From an uncultured Clostridia bacterium (lineage in GTDB: Bacteria; Bacillota; Clostridia; Christensenellales; Borkfalkiaceae): DNA of 64,000 bases. The notes under the pieces are model-generated. The model worked only from the letters and a program-made list of their open reading frames with translations, searched no databases and was not told the origin of the DNA. Positions 1 to 12,600 of the stretch are shown piece by piece. How positions within the stretch are numbered: the stretch's first letter is position 1; each line of letters begins with the position of its first letter. Where the stretch lies: the NCBI GenBank assembly GCA_947627765.1, contig CANQXA010000005.1, positions 1 to 64,000 of the forward strand, in the 5' to 3' direction. The translations under genes and the position numbers were made by a program.

Positions 1-15
1 AGGTCCGGCTCGGAT

Positions 16-53
16 CCCAAGCCCGCCCCGCATTTTTGCGGGGCGGGCTTGGG
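16..53. terminator. GC-rich terminator-like hairpin
   Basis: A perfect 16-bp stem (16-31 with 38-53) closes a loop of A and T. No run of T follows on either strand, so it is either an incomplete intrinsic terminator of a gene left of the window or a structured intergenic repeat. Confidence 0.5.
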
Positions 54-58
54 TTATG

Positions 59-80
59 AAAACGGGGCACCCATGTCCGA
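59..80 (+). repeat. Dispersed CCATGTCCGA motif, copy 1
   Basis: This 22-bp unit has the form AAAACGGGG-N3-CCATGYCCGA. It recurs at 163-184 with two differences, on the minus strand at 19106-19127 with three, and in weaker form at 29384-29402 (minus) and 54931-54950 (plus). All five copies are intergenic. Confidence 0.55.
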
Positions 81-162
81 AGGTAAAGAAAAAAGGGAAA
101 ACTTTGCGCACGGTTGGGGGGGGGAGACGGTAGATTTTAAGGCATGAAGAGGTTTTAGAACA

Positions 163-184
163 AAAACGGGGCATCCATGCCCGA
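163..184 (+). repeat. Dispersed CCATGTCCGA motif, copy 2
   Basis: Second copy of the 22-bp unit, 104 bp after the first and in the same orientation. It reads CCATGCCCGA in its right half. Confidence 0.55.
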
Positions 185-522
185 GGGAAGGCGTACAAAA
201 AGCCGCACCGCGCCGCAAGAGGGCGAAGAAACGGAAGAGAGGGGAGCGCCGCTTCCCTGCGGCGGCGAAAAATTTTTCGAAGATCGTCGGGCGTCCGCGA
301 AATTTTCGCGGGCGCCTTTTCCATACTATCTATACGGCGGCGCCCCGTTTGCTCCCGATTTTCCGTCCGCGGAAGGAGCGAGATCGGTCTCCCGGGCCGT
401 TGCTTCGGCGAAATGGTAATTTTTGACATTAAATAATCTTGAAACATAATAATATATTACGATGAATTTAAGTCAAAAACGGGGGGGGGTGAGAATTTTT
501 GAGATTTTCTATGCAATTTTCC

Positions 523-551
523 TTGACCTAATTGATGAAAGTTATTATAAT
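523..551 (+). promoter_or_regulatory. Promoter of the giant lipoprotein gene
   Basis: TTGACC (523-528) and a perfect TATAAT (546-551) are separated by 17 bp. Transcription would start near 558, giving a leader of about 100 nt. The leader contains small GC hairpins, for example GGCGG/CCGCC around 617-632. I do not recognise a riboswitch in it. Confidence 0.7.
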
Positions 552-659
552 ATCGGTACATATGTCTCGCGGCGCATTGCGCCCGTGGGACCGACTTACG
601 CATTCTGCTTACCCGTCGGCGGGGCATTCCGCCGCAAAATACTTCTTTGGAGGTTTGGA

Positions 660-3600
660 ATGAAAAAGAAGCTCTGGCTTGCACTCATGTTGGTTTTGAC
701 CGTCGGATTATTCGCGTCGGTCGGCTTCGGCTGCTCGTTTACCTACCATGAGGACACCTACACCGTGACGTTCATGAACGGCACGGAAGTGTATTCGACG
801 CAGAAGGCGCTCTACGGGGACGCCGTGGTCTTCCCCGAAACGCCGCCCGAAAAGGAAGCGGACGACAATTTCACATACTCCTTCCGCGGATGGAATCTTA
901 CGGGGCATGAGGCGGACTCCCTCGTCACCGAGTACGTCGTCACCGATCCCGTCACGTTCTACGCCGTATTCACCGCGGAGGACGTAGAGACGGACGACGG
1001 GCGGATCCTCGTCACCTTCCGCGACGGGCTCACGGGCGACCTCGTCAGCAGTCAGCGCGTCTATCCCGGGGAGGACGCCGCCGCGCCCGAGATCCCCGAG
1101 CACGAGCATTATTTCTTCTTCGATTATAGCTCGGAGTTCACCAACATCACGGCGCGCACCGAGATCATTCTGCTCTTCCATAAGCTCAGCTATCCCGTCT
1201 ATCTGCATTTCCTCGATAAGGTACAGCTCAACGAAGTGGAATACGAGGAGGAGATCGAGCTTCCCGCTTCGGTCAACCAGCTCGAAGGCATCTCCTCGCC
1301 CTTTACGTTCGACGGGAATTGGTTCTACGATCCCGCCTTCACCCAACCCTTCGAGAAGGGGACGGAGATGTCCGACGTGGACGTCCACCTCTACGCGCGC
1401 ATCGGCATCCGTCTGACGGGTGCGAGCATCGGCGCGGGCGACCTCATCTACGGCGGCGACGACGATTTTGTCTACGTCACCGGGCTCGGGCATCCCGAGG
1501 GCTTGGAGTACTCCTACGAGTGGCAGGGGAGCTTGGGCGGCAAACAGCTTCCCGCGGGCACGGAAGCTCAGTACCGCCTCCGCGACGCCGGCGCCTATGA
1601 ATTGCAGGTGAACGTCACCGCGACGTACGAGTATACGGACAGCGAGGGCAAACAGCAGTCGCTCTCCACGTCGCAGATGGTCTACCGCGATACCGCGCAC
1701 ACGCCCAAGGAGCCGCTCATCACCGTCGATAAGGCGACCTTGACCGCGCGGTTCACCATCGACCCCGCCTCCGTGACGATGGTCTACGGCGACGGGCTTC
1801 CCGCGCTCACCGCCGTTTATGAGGGCTTCCAATACGACGACGGCGAAGACCTCATCGCCCTTTCCTATATTTATAAGAATACGACGCTCGGGAAGACGTT
1901 TACCGAAAAACTTCCCCGCGGAAGCTACGAGATCACCGCGGCGATCGAAGAACTCGCCAACTACGATTTCGGACCCCAAGATTCCAATCTCTTCTACGGC
2001 GCGGGCGGGCAGAACGGCTATCTCGGTTGCACCATCCTTCCCAAGCCCTTAGACGTCTCGTTCGAAGTGGACGACTATACCTATGGCACGGGATTTTCCA
2101 ACCACTACCACATCGATTTCGCGGAGAGCAGCGCGTCGGGCGTCCTTGCGGGCGCCGGCGGTTCTCCCTTCGCTTACGGCGAGACCGCGAGCGTACTCGG
2201 CGATCCGCTCTTCGACGTAGACGGCACACGGTACCACGAGGAGACCATCCCCGTCGGCTCCCACGGCGTCTCGCTGGTCGGCTTCGACGGCGACAACCAA
2301 AACTATGAGCTCCACGACGCGGAGGACGGGCATTTCCTCGTCGCCAAGCGGACGATGTCCGTGAAGATCGTAGCCACAGGCTGCGTCTACGGCAACGCGC
2401 CCACCTATTCCTTCGAGCTCGTGGACGTCATCGAAGAGGACCTTGAAAAGTTCTCCGTTTCCGCTTATTCCTTCACGAAGAGCGGCGTTTACTTCAATGC
2501 GGCCCGCCGCTTTACGGCAGGCGACTACGTTGTCACCGCCGAGAAGTCTGCGATCAAGGACAGCGACAACTTCAAGAACTACGACTTGAAGGAGGTCGTC
2601 TCCGCGGAGTTCACCGTCGAAAAGGCGCCCCTTACGATCTCCGCAAGCCTTACCGAGACCGAGCTCACCTACGGCACCCTTCCCGCGCCCAAGCGGGTAT
2701 TTCAGGGGTTGATCCCCGAGGATACCGCGTCGGACGGTTCTCCCGTCTCGGGCGTCATGAGTGCGACGGGCTCGTTCGTCTATTCGGACGGCGACCGGTC
2801 CCTCGGCAGTACCATGCCCCGCAATGTGGGCAGTTTCACCGTCTCGCTGACGGGTTACGCGGCGGCGAACTATGAGATCACCTACGGGGAGCCCGTCTCC
2901 TTCAAGATCAACCCCAAGGCGCTCAAACTCACCGTTCACCTCGCTTCCTATGAGCTCACCTACGGCGCAAAGCCCGCGGCGCTTTCCGCTCTTTCGGAGA
3001 CGCCCCAAGGCGCAACGTTCCGCGGCGGCATCCTCTATGAGGGGCTGATCGCAAGCGATACGGTCGGCTCGGTGTTCGGAAGTAACGTCCCTTCGATCGC
3101 CTACTTCTTCGGCGGCGAGCGGGCGTCGGAGTTCCACGCCTCCGAAACGCCCTATACGGCGGGCGTCAACTACGATAGCTCCGCCGCGCCCAACTATGCG
3201 ATCGAGATCGTCACCAAGACCTTCACCGTCAAGCCCCGCACTCTCTACATCGGGCTCTCCCTTCAAAGCCTCAGGGATGGCGTCTATTACTACGGCGATA
3301 CGGTAAGGCCCGTCTTCTCCTATCAAAAAGAGGGATACGACGGATTTTACGGCTCGGAGCAGAGTACTTACACCGCGGGCGCCTACCTTACGCTCGACGG
3401 CGAAAACTCCTCGGGTCAGTTCGCCGCGAAGACGTACACCCTCGGGATCGTGCTCCCGAATGCGGGCGAGGGGACGTGGTTCGAAAAGGATTATGATGTC
3501 ACCTATTGGTACGAGAGCGAACTGAAAACGCTCGAGATCGCGCCCAAGCCCATCACGTTCGACGTGACCGCTTCCGACGTCGTCTACGGCAACCGGCCCG

Positions 3601-6600
3601 CACCCGCTTACGGATCGCCCGAATTTGCCTACGGCGAGACGTTCGAATCCGTCTTCGGCGCGATCAATTACATCTATGCCCGCGAGGACAATGAGCCCGT
3701 AGAGGGGTACCATGTCGGGAAGTATACCGTCACGCTCGAGCTCAAAGCGGCGAATTATGCGATCACGGTGAACGGCGGGAAGTTCCAAGTCACCCCGAAA
3801 GATCTCACCGTCGCCGCCCAAGTGGACGGTTTGAAAAACGGGAATTCCGTCTACGGCGATACGCTCACGCCCGCCCTTTCCTATGAAGGATTTATCGGCG
3901 GCGAAGAGGCGGAATTGACCAAAGGCGCGAAGATCGTCTACCGCAAGGGCGAAGCCGATTTTACCGAACAGCTCACCGTCGGCACGTATACCGTCGCCGT
4001 GACGGGGCTCGAAGGCCTTACCGACTACGCCGTTTCCTATACTTATAACGGCGCTTCCTCGCTCTCCTTCACGGTCGAAAAGAAACCGCTCACCGTCACC
4101 GTTTCCATCGAAGAGAAGTTCACCTACGGCGATCCGATCGCGCCCAACGAGGCGGCGTTCGATGGATTTGTCTATGAAGACAGTTTCAAGTCCGTCTTCG
4201 GCGGCACGATCGATTACAGCTATGCCCGCGAGGACGAAAAGCCCGTAGAGGGGTACCATGTCGGGGATTATCGCCTCACCGCCGCGCTCAACGAGGCGGA
4301 AAACTACGAGGTGACGATCAACTACGGCAGTTCGTCCGCACGCTATTGCGCGTTCCAAGTTGCGAAGAAATCGCTCACTGTCACCGTCACCGTCAATGAA
4401 GAAGCAGAGGAAACTCTTGCCTACGGCGAAGCCTATACGCCCGCTGTGACCTTCGAGGGATTCATCGATGGCGAAGAGACGAAATTGACCGCGGAGAAGG
4501 CGTTCACGTTCAATGGCAATTCGTCCTATGCAAAGCTCGGCGTCGGCGAGTACACCGTTAAAGTGACAAATCTCGGCGACCTCTCCGACTACGAAGTCAC
4601 CTATCAAAACGCGACGCTCCATATCGAAAAGAAGCAGATCGCCGTCACCGTCACGCAGGGCGATCTCGTCTACGGCAACAAGCCCGCGCCCACCCATAGC
4701 GATCCCGAACTCGCTTACGAAGAGACATTCGAAACCGTCTTCGGCGCGCCTTCCTACATCTATGCCCGCACGGACGGAGAGGACTTCGAGGGGTACCATG
4801 TCGGGGAGTATACCGTCACACTCAAGCTCGAAGCGGCGAACTATGCCGTAACGGTGACCTCCGACGACTTCAAAGTTACACAGAAAGGTCTCGCCGTCAC
4901 CCTTCATGTCAACGGCGAAGCCTCCGCCGCGCTCACCTATGGCGACGAGTACAAGTTCACCGCTTCCTTCGATGGCTTTGTGATCGGCGAGAGCGCGCCC
5001 GAAGCGGGCAAGTATACCTTCCTCGTTGACAAGAGTTCTTCCTATGAAAAGCTCGGCTACAAGGATGGGAGCTACGAGCTCACCGTGCAGGGGCTTGAAG
5101 AGCTCCTTCCCGATTACGCGCTCACCTATACGAATGCGACCTTCACGGTAGCCAAGAAAGCGCTCATCGTGACGGCGCCCGATGCGCAGAACGGCACCTA
5201 TGGCAACTCCTTCTCGTGGAACGGGGTCACCGTTTCGGAGGGCGTGTATGGCGACGCAATCTCCGTCTCCTATACGATCAGCTCCGATCATGAAGATTCC
5301 ATTTCCGCGCTCAAAGACATCAAGCAGGCGGGCAGTTATACGGTCACATATGCGGTTTCCGCGACGAGAGACGGAAAGGACGTCCTCGCCAACTACGCTT
5401 TGACCTCTTCGGGATCCTTCTCGATCACGATCGCAAAGGCGACTGTCACCGCGCCGACGAAAATTGAGAGCAAGACGTATAACGGAGAGAATCAAACCGC
5501 CGATGTTTCGGTTCCGAGCGCTTCTCATTATACCGTGAAGGAAAATAAAGGCGGAACGAACGCCGGCGATTACGATGTCGTCCTTGCGCTCACCGATGCG
5601 AGAAACTATCGTTGGGCGGATAGGAGCGGAGACGACGAATCCGCCGAATACAAGCTCGCCTTCACGATTACGAAGCTCATCCTTACGGTGAGCGAGACGG
5701 CCACCAAGACCATCGGCTCCGGTTGGTCATCTTCTACCCTCACGCTGTCCGATCCGAAGTTTGAGTTGGTCGGTACGTTGAAGCTGAAAGATCCTAAGCT
5801 CGAAGGCGCAACGACCAGATCCTACTCGCTCAATGGGACGGATCTTAGCGGCGATTTTGAATGGACGGAACCTTATAAAGTGACCTTAAACGGGGAGGAC
5901 GTGACCGCAAATATCACACTTTCCTATGCGATCACCATTACGATCACCAATTATAAACTCGACGTTACGGTAGGAGGCAATTCCTTCACCTATGACGGAA
6001 CATCGCACTCCGTTACGTTCACCGTCAAAGACAGCGACGATTCCGTTGGGTTTACCGTTGAAATCTTTAAGGGCGGGAAATCCGTTGGAAATTCCTTCAC
6101 AAACGTCGCAGACGGCGGGAATTACACCTATACCATTACCCCGACCGATTCCGCCAAGTACGACAAGATGGAGGGCCTTTCCTTCACCCTCACGATCGCG
6201 AAGGCGAAGCTCACGGTGACCAATCCCAAAGACGTCAGCGCAACGTATAACGGCGAAAATCACTTTGCTAAGGTTACCGAAGTGAAGGGCGTAAACGGTA
6301 GCCCGATCGGCGAATTCACCGTCACATATAGCAAGAACGGAACGGAAAGCTACGGCGAGGCATTTGAGCTCATCAATGTTGCCGACAGCGGGAAGGTCTA
6401 CTACAAAGTCTCTGCGGGCGACAACTACGAAGAAGCGAACGGCTCCTACACCGTCACGATCGCGAAGGCGACTGTCACCGTGCCGGAAATCGCAAGCAAG
6501 ACGTATAACGGTGAGAATCAAACTGCCGCGGTTCCGGGCGATTCGCTCTATCAGGTTACGAAAAATGAAGGCGGCACCGACGCCGGGAAGTACAGCGTCA

Positions 6601-9600
6601 CCCTCACGCTTAAGGATTCCGCCAACTATCGTTGGGCGGATAAGAGCGGCGACCAAGAATCTGCCCCGCTCACGCTGACCTTCGAGATCACGAAAGGCAC
6701 CAACGCATTTACTGAAACACAAGCTGACAACAAAGAACTCACCTACAACGGCAGTGCGCAAACCGTCGCGTTCAATGCGACTTCCAAGTTCGGCACGCCG
6801 CAAATTACGTCGTATACTTTCGACGGCGGCGGATCGCAGAACGGCGCGCCCACCTATCAGAATGCGGGCACTTATGTCGTGACGTACACCGTACCTGCGG
6901 ACGGCGGCAACTACGATGCAATCAGCGCAACTTTCACCGTCACGATCGCGAAGGCTGTGCTCACGGTGAAAGAAAAGAGCGGTGTTAACAAGATCTACGA
7001 CGGTAAATCGCACACGGGGGATGAATACGTCGAAATCGGTAAAATTCAAGGCACCGATGAATTGACCTTCAACTATACCGTCGAGGGCGGAAAGACCATT
7101 CAGAATGCGGATTCGTACACGATCACCGTTTCGACGGCGAATCCCAACTACACGTTCGAAGGCTCCACGGATTCCTACCCCTTCACGATCGAGAAGGCTA
7201 CGCTTACGGTGAAATGGACGGTCACGGGCAAGACGTATGACGGCACAACGTATACAGAGGGGAATTTGGTCACCGTCACGGGCGTTTGCAAAGGCGAAAA
7301 GGACGTTTATAGCTTCAACGTAACATATCCGAAGACGGTTTCGAATGAAACAATCCACAACGCGGGCACTTACACTCTCACCCTCACGCTTACGGATACG
7401 ACCAACTATACGTTTGGAAGCTCTATGCTTCAGAATACCTTCGTAATTTCCAAAGCACAGCTCGCGAAGCCCACGGCGGATACGCAGTCGTTCACCTATC
7501 AAAAGGACTCGGCGCACGCGTTCGTCATCAAAGGGTTCGCGGAAGAGACGATGACCATGTCCGGGAGCGATCTCTCTCAAACGAATGCGGGCAATTATTC
7601 AGTCACCGTTTCGATTGAGGATAAGACCAACTACGAGTGGATTGGCGGCGCGCAAGAAGATGTCACCTTTGATTGGTCGATCGCCAAGGCTGAGGTCGCT
7701 GCGCCGAGTGCCCCTGCAAGCAAACAATATAACGGCACACTGCAAAAATCGGGTCTGACGGACGGCGATCATTATACCGTATCCGAAGATGGCGGCACCG
7801 ACGCCGGGACATACGATGTCACCCTCACGCTTAAGGATTCCGCCAACTATCGTTGGGCGGATAAGAGCGGCGATCAAGAATCTGCCCCGCTCACGTTGAC
7901 CTTCAAGATCACGAAAGGCACCAACGCATTTACCAAAGAACAAGCTGACAACGACGCACTCACCTACAACGGCGGTGCGCAAAATGTCGAGTTCAATGCG
8001 ACTTCTACGTTTGGCACGCCGCAAATTACGTCGTATACCTTCAACGGCGGTGCATCGCAGGACGGCGCGCCTACCTATCAGAATGCGGGCACTTATGTCG
8101 TGACGTACACCGTACCTGCGGACGGCGGCAACTACGATGCAATCAGCGCAACTTTCACCGTCACGATCGCGAAGGCTGTGCTCACGGTGACGAAGCCCGA
8201 GGACGTCAACGAACCGTATAACGGCGAAAATCACTTTGCCGGCGTCCCGGAGGATAATATTAAAGGGCTTTACAGTGGTGATTCTGCAACCGTCACATAT
8301 CGCAAGGGCGAGAACGGTGATTATTCCGACACGCTTACAATCAAGAATGTTTCCGACGGCGGGACGGTCTACTACAAAGTCTCTGCGGGCGACAACTACG
8401 AAGAAGCGACCGGCTCCTACACCGTCACGATCACGAAGGCTCCGCTCAAAGTGGAAGAAGCGGGCGGCGTTGACAAGACCTACGACGGTGAATCGCATGG
8501 ACCTGAAACCTATGTCAATGTGACGGGTCAGGTTGGGTCGGACGATCTTCAACTCAGCTATACCGTCAAGGACGGGAAGACCATTCAGAATGCGGGTTCG
8601 TATAAGATCACCGTTTCGACGGCGAATCCCAACTACACGTTCGAGGGCTCCAAGAATTACTATGAATTCACGATCGCGAAGGCTGTGCTCAATGTGAGCG
8701 AAAAGAGCGGCAAAAAGGTCTACGACGGTAATCCGCACACGGGGGATAAATACGTCGAATTCGATGGAATTCAAGGCACCGATAAATTGACCTTCAACTA
8801 TACCGTTGAGGACGAAAAGGGCGGAAAGACCATTCAGGATGTGGGTGAGTACAAGATTATTGTTTCACTGAAGGCTGATAACGAAGCAAATAAAAACTAT
8901 GAGTTCGTGACGAATTCCTGCACTATCATAATCGAGAAGGGTCAGGCAACGATCGATACTTCGGCTCTCAAATTTGACGGTTTCACATCGACCGGCGATA
9001 ACGCTTACAGTGCGGAATATCGCGGCACGGCGTATACCGTGGATTGGAGTGAAGCTACTGCGAATTTCGGAACGGTGACAGTAACCAACGTAGAGCTTAA
9101 AAATGCCAATACTTATACTGTAACGCTCTCCGTTGCCGGAACGGACAACTATGACGGTGCCGAAATCACTTATACTATTACGATCACGCCGAAAGAGCTC
9201 ATGGTGGAATGGACGGTCACGGGCAAGACGTATGACCCCAACGCAACTTATACAGAGGGGAATTTGGTCACCGTCAAGGGCGTTTGCGGAGACGATAAGG
9301 ACGTTTATAGCTTCAACGTAACATATCCGGAGACGGTTTCGAATGAAACGATCCACAACGCGGGCACTTACACTCTCACCCTCAAACTTAACAATACGAC
9401 CAATTATGTGTTTGCAGAAGACGCCGAGCTTACGAATACCTTCGTAATCGCGAAGGCACAGCTCACGAAGCCCACGGCGGATACGCGGACGTTCACCTAC
9501 AACGAGAACGCGCAGACGTACACCCTCGGCGGCTTCGATGATACGACGATGAAGACCGAAGGCGCCGCGCTCACGCAGACCAATGCAGGCGACTACAAGT

Positions 9601-12600
9601 TTACCGTTGTACTCTCGGATAAGACCAACTACGAGTGGAAAGAAGGCGGCCAGGAAGATCTCACCTTCACTTGGTCGATCGCGAAGGCGAAATTAGAAGG
9701 ATTGCCTGAAGGCGTTGAAGTGCCCAAGGTTGCTGATCAAGTGAATTGGTACGGCAAGACGCTCAAGGATATTAAGCTCGGCGAGAATTGGTATTGGAAA
9801 AAGCCCGATAGCGAACTTACGTGGAATAACGGCAAAGAGTTCTCTTACGATGTCGTCTACAATACCGATCGCCGAAATTACGAAGATTATTCTGATCCCA
9901 CCACTACTATCGTCACGTTCACGACCGTGCGGACGAAGCTCAGCCTCACGATCCCCAAGAATATCCTCGAAGGCGGCTTAGAAATGGATTATCCCGACTT
10001 CGTGGATAATAAACAAAATGCAATTTACGAAGCATTCAAGGATAACTATACTCTTACCGGTAAAAATCGCAGTGACGGCATCAATGCCGAAGAAATGGAT
10101 TATCTCTACCATTTGTGGAAGGGCGGTCCGTTCTCTCTCAACACGCCTTTCGCAGACGGCAAGATCTACGGCGGCACCTATCTGCTGTTGTATCGTTTCT
10201 CGCTCGATGGGGATAACCCTTACTACGAGTGGGAAGACACGGGCTTTGAGGAACTCGATATTGCCCTCATGCTCAAAATCAAGTCCGTGGAATATGACGG
10301 AAAGCTCTATACCATTGAGGACGCCCTGCATGAAGCGACGAGCGGGACGATCACGGTGAAGTACAACACGGCATTTGCGTATCCCGAAGTCCGCGAGGAG
10401 TTCGGCGTTTACAGCGATGATAGCTATTATACTCTAAGAGCGGGCGTGACGCTTTTGTTGCCGTATGGTGCAGACGATACGAAAGGGAACTTCTATCTTG
10501 AGACGCATGATAATCCTACTCTTAACAGCAATTATAAGCCTGTGAAATACTTGACACTTGCTATTCCGAGCGGAATTAATGTCTCCAACCTCGGGATTAT
10601 CACGGTTGGCGCGGTGACGGGTGCAAATAATACCACCACGGCTCCCGTTGGCGGCATTTCGGCGGGATATAGCGAAATTCAGTTGGACGGCACGCTCGAT
10701 TCGAGCGGCACGCTCAATGTCTATGGCAATATCGTGGGCGCGGGCATGATCAACGCGACTGCGGGCACGGTGCGTGAACGTTTTGAAATCTACGATTGGC
10801 CGGGCGGCCGGGCTGCGGCAGGGCGATTTGTAGGGAATAATACAGTCAACGCAACTAAGTTTGTGGGCGGTTATACGGAATCGAATCCGAATGAGTTCCC
10901 CTTCGAACAATATCGGTTGCAGGCAATTAACGGCCCCATATTGAATGTTTCCTACGGAGCAAACTATTTGGGCAATGTGCGTATTTACACGGGTGAAGTC
11001 GCAACAAGTGTAGGAACGCTTCCTCCGAGACTTTCGATTATTGACATGACGATTGTTACAAAGACCGGAGATTCAAACGACGGGCTATTTAGATTGAAAG
11101 AGGGTAGCACCTTTAGCAAGCAAGTGGTCGGCGGTCGCGAACAAATCACGATCAAGGGCGGAACGGACGTAGGCGTTGCCTCAATTCATATGGTTATCGG
11201 TCATGTAGAAGCAGTAGTAATCAAAGGTGACCTAGAGGTCAACATGGATTCCTCAATGGTAAAATTCCCGATTTCGTCTTGCATCGATCTCAAGTTTGAC
11301 GGCGGTACTACTTCTTTGCCTTATGGATATGAGTTGATGGGGAGCGCAGGCACAAACGGGACCGGCGCGACGGTGAAATTGATCAACGGCGCGAATGTGA
11401 AAATGACGAATACTGCCGACGGCATAATTGGCTACGAAGGTAGTGAAATCACGGTTGGGGCCAACAGCACATTGACTGTTGAGGGCACTTTCGGTTCGGC
11501 CGTGAAGGGCGAAGATGGAGCGCGGATCATTGTAGATACGGGCGCAACTCTTTCCGCAAGCGGTTATATCGGCGGGGACGGAGGTGTGACGATTAGTGGC
11601 CTTGATTGCGTTTGCTCCTTTACGGGCAATCCGTTGCCGATAGAATTTACCCTCGTCAATCATGACAATACGGTATCAGCCGCCGCCGGTACTTGGTATT
11701 ATGAGAAAGATCGGTGGGTGACGACTTCTACGGCAAAGACGTTTAACTATACCATCCAATATCACAACGAGGGCGGTGCGGATTTGCCTAACGATCAGCG
11801 CTCGGCAAGGTATTATGACGTGGCGGAATATACCGTGGAAAGACTTGATAAGGTTCCCGCGGCGCGTGAGTTCTACCGTTTCACGGGTTGGTATATGGAT
11901 TCTAAGTGCGAAAAGCCGTTTGAATCGTGGAAGGCGACGCCTAATGCGACGCTCGATGTCTATGCAGGGTGGGAGAAGATCACTTATATCATTGAATACC
12001 ACGTCGCTGGTGCGGGTTCCGATCCACAAGGTATGCCTACAGAAACAACTTGGTATGACGGGAAAGATAATATTTCTTTGAATCCGCTGACTTCCAACAA
12101 CGACAGCGGAAACCCGTTGACGTTCGGCGGTTGGTATTTCGATTCGGGCTATACGCAATCGGTAACAATCGACGGGAATGTCTTGATCGATGAGGAAGCG
12201 ATCCGCTCGCACGCTTACGAAAACCGCTTTGGCGAATATGTGATTGACGTATATGCGTACTTCTCCGATCTGAATCAAGACTATGAAATCACCTATGATC
12301 TTGCGCTTGGAGAATCGGGGTATGACATTTCGTTTACGGCGCCGACAGGTCTTAAGATCAAGATTGGAGGTACCTTGACCGCAGAGATGCTTCCGACCGA
12401 TTCGGCATTGACCCAATACGATACCAATCCCACACAGCAATATTACTTTGACGGGTGGCTCGTCAATGGAAAGAAGGTTGAGGCCGGAACAGAAATCTTG
12501 GGCAGTGACATCGTGGATGGCAAGCTGACCCTTACGGCAAATTGGGTAAAAAAGGTGAAATTGAATGTAACGCTTACAGCACAAGGTACGGCGGGCTCAG

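Larger units (their letters stand above)
1..659. other. Intergenic region upstream of the giant lipoprotein gene
   Basis: No convincing gene lies here. The region holds a GC-rich hairpin (16-53), two copies of a 22-bp motif (59-80 and 163-184) and the promoter and leader of the next gene. An 80-codon open frame at 177-419 starts inside the second motif copy, has no ribosome site and looks like unselected sequence (rich in R, A and E). Apart from these elements I see nothing in 186-522. Confidence 0.6.

Noticed and set aside
177-419. 80-codon frame upstream of the giant gene
   Set aside because: Starts within a dispersed repeat, no ribosome site, biased composition.
2049-5528. 1159-codon open frame on the minus strand opposite the giant lipoprotein gene
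   Set aside because: A shadow of the GC-rich repeat gene: Arg/Gly/Asp-rich, no ribosome site and no domains. The same holds for 708-1979, 5886-7580 and 7599-8774.
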